Assembly (NCBI GenBank): GCA_015183035.1
Contig: JACZZP010000018.1
Location: 1,364,001 to 1,428,000, forward strand
Source: Meloidogyne chitwoodi
Lineage: Eukaryota > Nematoda > Chromadorea > Rhabditida > Meloidogynidae
Direction of reading: 5' to 3'
DNA length: 64,000 bases
Shown: one piece after another, positions 33,761 through 44,227 of the stretch
Layout: each line of letters begins with the position of its first letter
Numbering within the stretch: the first letter of the stretch is position 1
Notes under the pieces: generated by a model
The model's input: the letters and a program-made list of their open reading frames with translations, nothing else
Told to the model about the DNA's origin: nothing
The model's database searches: none
Position numbers and translations under genes: made by a program

Positions 33761-35367
33761 TAATATTTGCATTTATTAAAAATAATATTTCAGAAATACT
33801 ACAGTGCCCAAGGAATGATTGTCAATCCGATAGAAAATATCGGTCAGTATATTCCGACTCAAGGTGTTCCAGCTTCTATTGTTTCTCGAGATGGCACTTA
33901 TTCAACTGCCTATAATGCTACAATTCCATTAGGCTTAAATCCGCAGTCTCTTTACATTCAAAGCCCAGCGACAGTTGCTAACTTCCAAAATACTACGGGT
34001 TATCAATTTGCCTCTGCAAATAATATTCCACTTGTACCGCAAAATACAATGCCTAATCCAATTCACATCAAAACACGGGTATATGTGCCTAACCAGATTG
34101 TTGGTATTCTTATCGGGACTAAGGTTTTTTATTTAAATTAGATTTATATTCTCATTTATCTAATTTCTCTTGCAACTTTTTTTTTTAAATTTTATTTTTA
34201 AGGGTCAAACAATCAAAAGTGTTATTGCGGAAAGCGGGTTGTTTTAGTTAAAATAATATAAATTAATTTATTTATATTTTTAGTGCTATAATAAGAATTG
34301 AAGGAGATCGTGATCCAACTCCATCTTCATCTTCAGTGCATCAGAATACTTGTAATTCTATCGATGCTAGCCAGGAAAATAGTTATAATAATACTAAAAG
34401 TACTGCTACATGTATTGGAGTTGAATCTTCAACTGTTGTTGTTGATGATAAGTCTTATGATAATCTTCAAGAACATGGTGATAATAACATTTTGAATGGT
34501 CAAATTGAGCCACCTGTTTCTGATTCGTTGGTAACTTGTGAGACAATTCAAGTTAATGGAGGTGGACACAAAAAGAATAATGTTGTCACTGGACATCCTC
34601 CAAGTCCAGATCAGCGCGGAGTGTTCATTTCTGGATATGACTTTCAAGTTTCTAGGGTTCGTTGTTTTTTTTAAATTTATTTTTAATTTTATTATTCTAT
34701 TAAGGCGCTCTTTTGGGTCTTCAGAAAGTTTGTTTTATTTTTTAATAAAAAATTTAAATTAAATTTAAAGGGTAGCTGAGAATCAGAATATGCGTGCTGA
34801 AGAAATCTTTCTTACTTGTGAGGCAATTGTTCCAAGCAAAGTGGTTGGACGAATCATTGGAAAAAATGGTCAAAATGTAAGGAATTTCTAGTATTACATA
34901 TCAGTTTTGAACTAGGAATTCTTACAATATTTACCGAGTTAATTAGATTTTAAATTAACCGATTTTTTTCAGGTTAAACGGCTTCAACTGAAAAGCGGTA
35001 ATTGTTTTTCCAATTTTATTCCTTTCACTTTTTTATTTTTTCATTTAGGAGCGTCTATCAAAGTTCCCGAAGATCTCAATCAAAACGACAAAAATTCTAA
35101 TGAAGCTGCTGTTCGTGTTGTTGGAAATTTTTATGCTGTTCAAATGGTTCAATACCATTTTGGCACGCTTATTTTGGATACAGAATGGCGTGAAAGCAAA
35201 GAATACAATGGTTTATTTATCTTTTTTTTATTTCTTTTTCATTTCTGAACTTTTCGTTTCTCGGCTTTTTGTTTCTTTTCAGTCCCCATATCTCTAAGTT
35301 TCTAAATTAATTATATTCTAATTTTTCAGAAAAACGTTCCCGCTTTCGTGAGAGTGCTAGCCGTTAA
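32274..35367 (+). CDS. IGF2BP-like KH-domain RNA-binding protein with internally duplicated KH pair
   Basis: The encoded unit contains two KH domains and is present twice in one frame. Unit A starts MIVNPIENIGQYIPTQGVPA, then the first KH (VYVPNQIVGILIGTK|GQTIKSVIAESG|AIIRIEGDRD). An insertion of about 95 polar residues follows, then RGVFISGYDFQVSR. The second KH is FLTCEAIVPSKVVGRIIGK, NGQNVKRLQLKSGASIKVPE, AAVRVVGNFYAVQMVQYHFG. Unit A ends SRFRRNLAAYDPLSSHLEY and splices directly into unit B (KYYSAQGMIVN), which ends SRFRESASR and TAA at 35365-35367. The second KH matches the IGF2BP/IMP KH4 type (FYAxQMxQ). RRM domains expected in IGF2BPs are not seen, so the 5-prime part is missing, upstream or absent. 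Confidence 0.75.
33795..35330 (+). repeat. KH gene tandem duplication, copy B
   Basis: Second unit of the duplication. Its last exon (SRFRESASR stop) differs from the corresponding exon of copy A, which continues for another 20 residues and splices on. Confidence 0.9.
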
Positions 35368-35841
35368 TTGATGATCTCAAAACAATAATAATATAGTATT
35401 TAACAATTTATATGGAAAAGAAAGAAAAGAACATGAGAGGAAATATGGAGTATTATTTATTTATTAATTGGAAAACAAAAAACTCCTTAACCTTTCAAAA
35501 GAATTTTATTATTATTATTATATTAATGTATTTTTTCCCTTGTTTAACACAAACAATGCGAGTATATATAGAAAATATTATTTGATATGGAATTCTATAT
35601 ATGTAATTATTATTATTTATTATTATCTTTTTTGTTTGTTTATATTTGTTTGTTTTTTGGCTATACCAAAGATTATATAATTATTGTAAACTTTTTTTGT
35701 TTTTTTATCTCAAAAATTTGACATTGATGGATAGGGGAACCTTCTTATTTTTTTGAAAATTAAATTATTTTTCCAAACTTAATTAGTTTCTTTCCATTAA
35801 TGTCAAATAATTTGTTTTTTAGCTTATTTTTTAGTCTAAAT
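35368..35841. other. Spacer between KH and centrin genes
   Basis: AT-rich with TTATTATTATTA-type simple repeats around 35500-35660. No gene recognised. A TTTTTAG acceptor-like site lies 10 bp before the centrin ATG. Confidence 0.45.
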
Positions 35842-37049
35842 ATGAGTTCAAATAGTAGTACTTCTTGCTCTTCTTCAATTCTGAATGTCCAAAAAGATGA
35901 TCTCACTAAAGAAAATATTGAAAAAATCTTTGCTGATTGTGACAAATCTGGTAGTGGATTTATTAACATCAAAAAGCTTAAGGTTTGCCTTTGTTAGTCG
36001 TAAAACTTTATGTCTTCTCCCGACTTGTGTGAGTTGTCGTTTGGAGTTTTGTTAAATTAGAAAAGAATTTTCATTAGTTTTACATTAAGAGATTAGGGAA
36101 AGTCGCTCTAAATTGGATTATTTTAATGATTACAATGTAGATTCATTGGTTAAGTGGGTAACGTTCTAGTTACGGGTGTAGAGTTTCATGGTTCAATGCC
36201 GCCTGAGGTCCGGATGAGTTTCATTCTTCTGATATTCTTCACCAAACGTTTTCTTTGCAGCTAACTACTTTTTTAATGTTATTTGAATGAGATATATTGC
36301 TGTTGTTTTTCCTCAATATTTTCTTTTTCAGATTGTAATGAGAGCACTTGGATTAGAACCAAGACAAGAAGAGGTTTTTTTATATTATTAAAATATTTTA
36401 AATAAAACAAAAAAATATTTTTTTAGGTAAATAAATTAATGACTCAAATGTTTGAAGATTCAATAGCTCGTTCAGTAAATCAAGGTTTGACTCAAGTAGT
36501 AAAAAATATTTTTCTTTAAATTTAGAAGCATTTACTGCCCAAGAATTGTCTAATTTACTTTCTGATCGTTTAAAAATGGATAAAATTGGTGATGAAATTC
36601 AGACCGCTTTTCATCTTTTTGATTCTGACGAAAAGGGCTTTATTGATGTTGAAGATCTAAAAAGAGTAACTAAGGAATTGGGAGAAGAATTGAATGAAGA
36701 TGAACTTAAGGTTTTTTTTAATTTAAAAAATTAAATTAAAGATTAATAGAATGAGGGGGTTTATTAATAATTTTTACGGAAGAATTTTTTCTTTTTAAAA
36801 CCCCACAAAATTTTCTGTTTTCGCATTCTTACCTTTACATGGGTTAAATTCCTTATCCTTATTTTAAAAGAGGAGATTCCTGGTGATGGAACCCATAAAA
36901 ATTTCCATCTCCAATGCTCTCATTCTAACAATTTTCTTATTTAAAAAAAATTTTTTAAGGAAATGATTTTAATAGCAGAGTGTTCTACTAAAGGTCATAT
37001 AACATCAAATGAGTTTAAAAATGTTATGAAAAAGATATCGCTTTATTAA
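35842..37049 (+). CDS. Centrin (caltractin)-like EF-hand protein
   Basis: Centrins are small EF-hand proteins of centrosomes, basal bodies and the nuclear export/repair machinery. A Ser-rich N-terminus (MSSNSSTSCSSSILN) precedes EF1 (FADCDKSGSGFINIKKL), then MRALGLEPRQEE, the hallmark centrin linker. EF2 is degenerate (QMFEDSIARSVNQEAF). EF3 reads FDSDEKGFIDVEDLKR with VTKELGEELNEDEL. EF4 is degenerate (AECSTKGHITSNEF). The end KKISLY matches the conserved centrin C-terminus KKTSLY. About 160 residues. Loops 2 and 4 lack several calcium ligands, so probably only EF1 and EF3 bind. The first intron carries a tRNA-like module. An alternative ATG at 35800 would add 14 residues. TAA at 37047-37049. 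Confidence 0.85.
36139..36212 (+). repeat. tRNA-like module in centrin intron 1
   Basis: CATTGGTTAAGTGGGTAACG resembles an A box; ATGGTTCAATGCC a B box at tRNA spacing. Arms do not pair well. Confidence 0.45.
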
Positions 37050-37400
37050 AAAAAAATTATTTTAACATTAATTTTTAAGAAAAATGCAATTTTTTAATCA
37101 AAAATTTAAACACACTTTTTTGCACAAATTTTATTATAATGAGATAAATAAAATTAGTAATTGAAAGAAAAATAATTTTTTAAAAAAAGGAAAGCTATAA
37201 AAGGTTTCCATTTGTTGTTTAGAAAATTAAAAAAAATTTTATTTGCAAACCAAGGAGAATTTTTTTAATTAAAAAAAATTTGGAACTTGAATGAATTTGA
37301 AATATTTTTTAAATAACAATGGTAACCTCTAAAATAAATTGACATATTTAATAATTTTTGAACAATTTTTGTTCATTTTAATTTTGAAATAATTAAATAT
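37050..37400. other. Convergent 3-prime ends, no gene seen
   Basis: AT-rich spacer between the centrin and LRR gene 3-prime ends; holds their UTRs. Confidence 0.45.
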
Positions 37401-40101
37401 TTATTTAAATCTGACCATTTTCTTTTCTTTTTTATTTTCTTTTCCATTTTCTTTTTCTTCTTCTTTAGCTATAACAATTTTTCCAGCTTTAGATTGTACT
37501 GATAATGATGGAATAATATTATTATTTTTATTATTTTTTTCAGATATTAAAGGATTTGGAAATGAAAATATTGTTGTTGTTTCTTCTGATGAAATTAAAT
37601 GAACAGTATCAGATGATGAAGATGATGAAAAAGGAGGTATTATTAATAAACGATTTTCTTGAATATAAATATAACCAGCAATTATTAAAAATAAAATTGC
37701 TGTTATAGCTAAAATACAAGCTATTAAACGTATCCAATTTTTATAATTATTTTTATTAAAATCTTCTTTATTATTTTCTTCTTCTTTTTTATTATTATTT
37801 AAATTTAATTGTTGTTTTATATTTTCACATTTACCAATTAAACAACCTAAAGTACCAGAAGGTGTATTTGCTTGTTTAATTGAAGAAAGCCAAGAACCTA
37901 TCCATTCTTGTTCACAAATACATTCCCAATTATTCTTAAAAAAAGAGGAGATTAATTAATTAAAAAAAGTTTTTTTAAATTATTTATTCTCTAAAATTAA
38001 TTTTTTATTTAAAAAATTTAATAGCCTAAAAAAGGAAAAAAATTTTAAGAAAATTTCTTTTAAAAAATCACAAAAAATAAAATTAAATAAAATTCCCTAA
38101 AATAAATATAAAAATAATAATTAATTTTAAATAAAATTAAAAAAAAACCTCAGAAATATCAACAGAAATTAAATTAGAAATTTCCAAATTATCAAAAATT
38201 CCTTTTGGCAAATAATAAAGAAAATTGTTGTTTAAAAATAATTTTTTTAATTTTTTTATTTCGTTAAAACTTGTTTTTGAAATTTTAATAATTTTATTAT
38301 GATCTAATATTAATTCTTGTAATGACAATAATCCATTTAAATCTCCTTCATTTATTGAAGTAATATTGTTATAAGAAAGAAATAATTTTTTGAGTGAATG
38401 GAGTGATTCAAATACTGAACGATCCAAATATATTTTTGTTACTGCAAAAAAAAATTATTTTTACCCAAATGAGTTTTGACCATTTTTAAATTTTTTATTA
38501 TTAAAAATTTACCCAATGGGTCATTAGTTGAAGAACAAGAAAATGATGATATTTTATTTTTTTGCAATGATAGAACGGTCAATTCATTTTTTATTGGTTC
38601 AAAAGCGTGGCAATCAATCCAAGAAATATTATTTCCATCCAAAATTAAAGAAGAAAGTTTTTGACTTTTTCCCAATAATTTAAAATCATTATTAAAAATT
38701 TTTGAAATTTTATTGTTTTCCAAATGTAAAGTAACAAGTCCTGTAAGATTTTGTAAATGAACATTTTCTATTTTTGTAAACAAATTATTTGAGAGAAAAA
38801 GAGTTTCGAGTTTGGCATTTCCGATAATCTTTATCTGTTAAAAAATTAAAGTTAAATACATTTAAATAAATTATTCAAACAAGAGGGTATGTAGTGTAGT
38901 GGTTAGTGTTCTCGCCTAGGCCGGGTGAGGTTAAGGGTTCGAATCCTCTTTGTGGAAAGGATTAAACTAGAGCGTTTTTAGTAATTTTTCTTTTTTTTTA
39001 AGTTAAAAAACTTTTTTTAATCCAAAAATAAACTTCTAAATAATATTTAGATCTAAGATATACCACAGACCTGTCCAATCCTGTTATTTGAAAGATCCAA
39101 ATGTTTAAGAGAGAAAAGATTTGAAAAAGCATCGTCATCTATTGACTCTATATAATTATCTAAAAATAATTAAAAATTACAAAAAATAAGAAACAACAAA
39201 CTCTGTAGGCTTAACGTTTCCAGATTTAACAAATTTTTAAAAACATCCCTTAAATTAAAAAAATAAATTTTAATATAAAATTCAAAGTCAAACTTTGTAA
39301 TCCTTTTCAAACGATTGTTGGAAATACTTAAAGTTCGCAATTTGGTTAATGAATGGAAAAGGCCATCATCAAGTCTATAAAATAATTAAATTAAATTATT
39401 AACAAAAAAACTAACGATGTAAGTTGGTTATTGTCCAAAAAAAGTGTTTCCAAATTATCAAGTTTCGAAAAATGGGCACGCTTTAGTTGGCTTAGTTTAT
39501 TACCGCTGAGATCCAATAATTTAAGAGAAGTTAAATTTAAAAATATTTTTTCATCAATTGACTTCATAATATTATTACGAAGACTTAATTCTATAAAATA
39601 AGAATAAATTTAAAAAATAATAAAATATTAAAAACCTTTAAGAGAAGTTTCAACGTTGGAAAAGGCATCTTTTCGAATTATACCAACACTAGAAGCTTCA
39701 ACAGTTAATTTGTTTACTTGAATTTTTGAAAACATGTCTTTTGGTAAAATATTTATTAAAGCATTCCAAACATGTAAATGATCAATTTTTGTATCATTTA
39801 ATGAAAAAAGTGCACGAAAAATAGCTGGCATCTTTTGACGAGTACATCCTATCCAAATTTTATTTGAATCATTTTGTGAAATATCATCAGTCAGAGAACA
39901 TTGACAAACCTTTAAAAATTAAATATAATAAAATAAAAATAAATAAAAATAAATTACCGAAGTTCCACCGTCTAACTCAGAAAAAGCCTTTTCAATTTGA
40001 TTACAAGGATTTTGATTTCCATTTGCTAACACGAATATATTGCTGATAATAAAAAATAAAATGTTGAAAAATAGATTATTTAAAGTTAATTTATTCATCA
40101 T
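37401..40101 (-). CDS. Leucine-rich-repeat type I transmembrane protein
   Basis: The N-terminus (MMNKLTLNNLFFNILFFIIS then NIFVLANG) is a signal peptide, followed by a Cys-containing cap (CQCSLTDD...IWIGCTRQ). About ten or more LRRs follow with xxLxxLxLxxNxI pattern, for example SLKLLDLSGNKLSQLKRAHF, LETLFLDNNQLTSLDDGLF, LRTLSISNNRLKRI, GLVTLHLENNKISKI, SLKKLFLSYNNITSI, SLQELILDHNKII. A C-terminal Cys cap (NNWECICEQEWIGSWL, GCLIGKCE) precedes one membrane helix (RLIACILAITAILFLIIAGY) and a short charged cytoplasmic tail. Extracellular LRR proteins of this build serve in matrix, cuticle or axon contacts in nematodes; the exact orthologue cannot be named. An intron carries a tRNA-like module. 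TAA at 37401-37403. Confidence 0.85.
38883..38955 (+). repeat. tRNA-like module in an LRR gene intron (antisense to gene)
   Basis: TGTAGTGTAGTGGTTAGTGT (A-box-like) and AAGGGTTCGAATCCTC (B box) at normal spacing. Good B box, poor acceptor pairing. Confidence 0.55.
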
Positions 40102-40671
40102 CTTTGGAGATTCATTTAAGTCATAAGATTAAGAAAAAAATAAGAAACACTTTATTAATAATATGAGAGGTTTGGTGTGCTAGGCCGTGCCAGGCAATGT
40201 CACCCAAACAAAAGAAAGAATGAGAGAAAATAATTTCATAATAACTATTATATTTAAAGAATAATTGAGTCTTGTTGATTGAGTTTAGGATAATTTTTGA
40301 TTGATAGCCTCAAAATAAAATTGTTTGTGAAAATAAAATCTTAAATTAGAGAAAAAATGAAAAGTAAAGATAGTGAAAAATACAAGAAAGATGATAGAGA
40401 AAAAATATAGAAAATGATGTTAGGCAGATAGAGATAATTTCATAAGGCAAAATCACATTGTGAAATTATAAAATGTCAAATACCTTTTGTGTTTAAAACG
40501 TCCAAAATCAATAAATTCTTAAAGGTCAGAAAAATCAATCTTTTTTTTATTCTCTAATTTAATATTTCATTTTTATCTATGATTTTAGTGCAGAATATTT
40601 TTGTATTTTGCTGTTTTTTATTTTTATCTTATTATTTAGATTAATAATTTTATCAAAATTTATAGTTAAAA
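40102..40671. promoter_or_regulatory. Divergent upstream region of LRR and RPRD1 genes
   Basis: About 0.57 kb AT-rich. One short GC-richer palindromic-looking patch (GTGCTAGGCCGTGCC) near 40175. Otherwise nothing recognised. Confidence 0.35.
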
Positions 40672-42991
40672 ATGAGTGGTTTCTCTGAAACAATAATGAG
40701 TGAAAGGCTAATGAAATTGTCTAATACTACCCATTCAATACAAACATTATCTATGTGGATTCTACATCATCAAAAAAAGAATGCAGATGCTATTTTAGAT
40801 ACTTGGTTAAAGGTTTTTTTATTTTATTTTTATTTTAATAAATAAAAATAGGAAATTAGAAATATCACAGACAATGAACGTCTAATAGGTTTAATGAATT
40901 TGGCTAATGATGTAATTCAAAATGCTAGAAAGAAAGCCCCAGCTTTTATGAGTGCTTTTTACGAAGTTCTTCAACCTGCTGTTGTGTATGTTTTTTAAAG
41001 AAATTTAGGTACTTGTCAAGATGGTATGGTTTTTTTTTGCGGACTTTTTTTAGGACAAATTATTATCATATTTTATTCACACATATGTTATTTGATTTTT
41101 ACCTCAAGGCAAGTAAGGGTCTACATAGACTAATAAATATGTGTAAATGTTTCTGACCTAGTCATTTACATTTTTTAATCAATTATTCTATAAAATGATT
41201 CAATCTCTTAAAAATTTTACTTTATTACAATTATGCAACAAAATCAGTTTACCAGAGGATGAATTTCAACAATGGCTTACTGATTTAGGTATGCTTCACA
41301 AAACAAGAACATGTGTTTGTGGTTCAGAAATGCGTAAAGAGAAGATGAGGGGATATGGGCTTTGGCGCTGTAAAAAAACATCATGTAGAAAAACAAAAGG
41401 GGCTTTGGTTGGCACTTTCTTCAATGGTTTTAAGCTAACTTTCAAGCAAGTGATGCAGGTAAATTTTGCCGATTATGTACTTTATACCATGTGGGAAATT
41501 TCCTTCTAAGATAATGTATTTTTGGTCGAGAAGACCAGTTATACATATTAATCAAAAAGAATTTTGCATGAATTTATTTGGAAACGACATTTTGGAGGAG
41601 ATGATTGTTTTTTTAATTTGATTTCACAAATTGTAAATAATGAAAAATATATGTGTGAATAAAATATAATAATAATTTGTCCGCAAAAAAAGTCCGCAAA
41701 AAAACCATACCATCTTGACAAGTGCCGAAATTTATTAATTAAAAAGAAGTTTAATAATTTTTTAGACACATTTCAAAAAATGTAGATCAATATCACAGAC
41801 AATTATTAGAAAGGATTTTATCTGTTTGGAGAGAAAGAGCAATTTATTCAGCTGAAAGTTTGGATGTACTTGTTAATTGTCTTCAAGAAGCTTCAATTTC
41901 AACTCCAAATCTTATTTCTGATCCAGAAAGTCCAATTCGAACAGATTCTCCGTTGTTGCCTTCACATTCTCCTAGTATTTCATTAGATAATTCTAAGGTT
42001 TGTTTTAAAAATTAAGATAGCTTTATTTTTATTTAAATAAGGTAAAAAAGTTTTTATCTTTGAAAGTCTTTTTAATCAATCATTTTTATTTTTTTTAGAA
42101 AATTAAGGAAGAATTTCATGCATTTTCTAGTCTCAGTACAAACATGGTTTGTTTTAAAATTTAAAAGTTCTTTTAATTCTTTGACATTTTTAGATTAATC
42201 TTCTTAGACGTTTAGAGGATCCAGCATCTGCTGATGTAAAAATTAGGTTTTTTATTTATTTTTGAAGACTTAAATTTATTAAATTTTAGACAAATAATTG
42301 CTGCATATCCAGAGACTATTGCCAATCCCCTTCTTCTTAAAGAAATTAAATCTTCGGAAGAAGTCGCTGCATTAATGGCTAAAACTGTTGAGGCTGTGCC
42401 GGGTATATTTATTTTACTTTTTGTTGAACAAAGAAATCAGTTTTATTTCAAAAAGAGATGTTTTATAATTTTTTCTTCTTGATATTACACATTTAAATTA
42501 TAAATTGGTTAGTGTTCTCCCTGGTTAAGTGATTTGATGTCTTGAGAAAGGAATAGTCGATCCTCTTGTTGTCTGTAAAATATAAATAATTGTTTTTTGT
42601 GTTTAAATTTTTAAAAATGATTTGATAAAAATTTTAGTTGTAGATGCTTATTGTGCCAGACTACAAGATGAACTCAAAGAACGTCAAAATCTTCAATATC
42701 TTATGGCTGATTATGTAAAAGCTTTAGACCAAGCAAATGAAAGAAATAAAGCACTTCTCGATTCTGTAAAAAAAGGAATTTCTAGATTAGATACAGAAAA
42801 GAAAGAGGTTAATGTTAAAATAAAATTTAAATAATATTTTGAAAAATATTTTTTTAGTTGGCAAAACATATTGATTCTTTACCAGGTTATTTATTTTTAT
42901 TTATTTTTTTAAATATTGAATATTAGATCTTTCACAAATTGCTGGAAGTACAACATTACCACCATTAGGAGAACTCTTTACTTCTTCTTAA
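40672..42991 (+). CDS. RPRD1-type CID protein (Pol II CTD-interacting)
   Basis: RPRD1 proteins bind the phosphorylated RNA polymerase II C-terminal domain and recruit CTD phosphatase. MSGFSETIMSERLMKLSNTT starts the CID, which continues with HSIQTLSMWILHHQKKNADA, GLMNLANDVIQNARKK and VDQYHRQLLERILSVWRERA. A Ser/Pro linker follows (SPIRTDSPLLPSHSPS), then the coiled-coil domain (FSSLSTNM|INLLRRLEDP, ARLQDELKERQNLQYLMADY, LDTEKKE|LAKHIDSLPG) and the conserved end PPLGELFTSS. The human ending is PSAGDLFSTD, a close match. One intron (40991-41765) contains a complete Merlin insertion, without which it would be about 50 bp. TAA at 42989-42991. Confidence 0.92.
41008..41725. mobile_element. Merlin-type element in an RPRD1 intron, 8-bp target duplication
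   Basis: The left end GGTACTTGTCAAGATGGTAT and the reverse complement of the right end GGCACTTGTCAAGATGGTAT are near-identical, and similarity extends about 75 bp through GCGGACTTTTTTT and ATTTTATTCACACATAT. Direct repeats of GAAATTTA flank it (41000-41007 and 41726-41733). The inside encodes a Merlin transposase with its middle deleted. Same family as the element at 58000-58716. Confidence 0.9.
41195..41662 (+). pseudogene. Deleted ISXO2-like (Merlin) transposase
   Basis: MIQSLKNFTLLQLCNKISLP and EDEFQQWLTDLGML precede a zinc ribbon (RTCVCGSEM...WRCKKTSC) and KGALVGTFFNGFKLTFKQVM. The frame then fails at 41507. A second frame near 41560-41662 encodes the original C-terminus (ILHEFIWKRHFGGDDCFFNL), homologous to that of the 58-kb copy. 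The catalytic core between them is deleted. Confidence 0.8.
42440..42590 (+). repeat. Possible degenerate tRNA-like stretch in an RPRD1 intron
   Basis: AATTGGTTAGTGTTCTCCC resembles an A box and AATAGTCGATCCTC a weak B box. Very degenerate; listed only because similar modules recur in introns here. Confidence 0.25.
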
Positions 42992-43403
42992 AATAATTTT
43001 AATTTATACAATAAATTTAACTCTAAAAATTTTGATAAAATTATAAAAAGGTTTTTTTAAATAATTTGGATATATTTATTTTCTTTTGACTTAACAAAAG
43101 AGAATTCAGTGATTTCCCTATTAAAAAATAATATTTTACTTAAGCATTTACAATTGTGATTTTTTTTAAAGTGGTCTATTCATTTATTTTATATAATTTA
43201 GGAATTAATTTGTATTTAACAAGATGTTTCCTATTGATAATTAATGAAGTCACCTTTAACTTTGACATTCGAAATGCTAATCACTTTTTAATAAATTTGA
43301 ATGATCTCAATAAATGCTTTGTTATTGATAAAATACATTTTTCAAAGAATTCCTATTATAGTTTCTGACCTTTATTCACTTTTCCACTTTCTAAAGGAAT
43401 GAT
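42992..43403. other. Downstream region of RPRD1, no gene seen
   Basis: AT-rich; a 70-codon open frame at 43156-43368 has no motif and is probably chance. Confidence 0.45.
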
Positions 43404-43605
43404 GGGAAATAATGCCAGTGAGGGTTTGTGGGACAAAATGCCAGTGAGATTGGTGGATTAATGTCATTTGTTGGTGGGACATAATGTCAGTAGGGGTTGT
43501 GGGACAAAATGCCAGTGAGGTTGGTGGGACATAATGTCAGTGAGGTTGGTGGGACAAAATGCCAGTAAGGTTGTATAGGAGATAATGTCACATAATGAAT
43601 GTAAA
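43404..43605. repeat. Tandem repeat of about 25 bp unit upstream of 5S rRNA
   Basis: Seven or eight units of the type GGTGGGACATAATGTCAGTG then AGGTT, alternating with GGGACAAAATGCCAGTGAGG. ACATAATGTC and ACAAAATGCC variants alternate. Ends about 45 bp before the 5S gene. Confidence 0.85.
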
Positions 43606-43651
43606 AATGTCACTCGTTGTATTCATATACATAAAAGAAAATACTTCTTTC

Positions 43652-43769
43652 GTTTACGACCATACCACGTTGAAAGCACGCCATCCCGTCCGATCTGGCA
43701 AGTTAAGCAACGTTGGGCCTCCTTAGTACTTGGAACGGAGACGTCCTGGGAATCGGTGGTGTCGTAACT
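43652..43769 (+). rRNA. 5S ribosomal RNA
   Basis: The sequence runs from GTTTACGACCATACCACGTT through CGCCATCCCGTCCGATCTGG, AAGTTAAGCAACGTTG and GTCCTGGGAATC to GTCGTAAC. These are the standard nematode 5S blocks, including loop A/helix III and the internal pol III control region (AGTTAAGCAACGTTGGG...). The ends GTTTACGAC and GTCGTAAC form helix I. A run of T follows directly, a pol III terminator. A single copy is seen here. Confidence 0.93.
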
Positions 43770-44227
43770 TTTTAGAATTTCAGTTCTCAATTTCCAATGA
43801 ATTTAAAATTGCCTTACAAATCCACCCATTTTTTTCATCCATGATACTTTTGCATAGTTTCGCTCTATTATAGTGCATATTTTACAATTTTTAATCATAA
43901 AAACCGGTCTCTAAATATGACGGTCGCTCAAACGGCGTCACTCAAATGACTCGATTTCCAAGATCATTCTGTCTACCCGGTTGAGTCCTATAGTTTAATG
44001 TCTTCAACCAGTTCGCATATTGATCTAATTATTTCAAGATTAAAACAATAAATATATTTATCAATTAAACGAATGAGAGTGCAAAATGAGTGAAGCAATG
44101 AGATCTTAAAAAATGGACGGAGGACAATAAATTCGATATTATAATTTGATATACATTTAAAAAAACAAAATATAATTTTTGGCATATTTTAAGTGTGTTT
44201 TTAGTGAAAAAGGACGGAACAAAAAAA
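43770..44227. other. Spacer between 5S rRNA and SMAD gene
   Basis: Begins with the T-run terminator of the 5S gene. A short GC-richer stretch near 43900-43980 (CGGTCGCTCAAACGGCGTCA) is unexplained. No gene seen. Confidence 0.4.

Noticed and set aside
43404..43605. Possible telomeric or centromeric satellite
   Set aside because: Only seven or eight short units, interrupted and next to a 5S gene; too small to call satellite.
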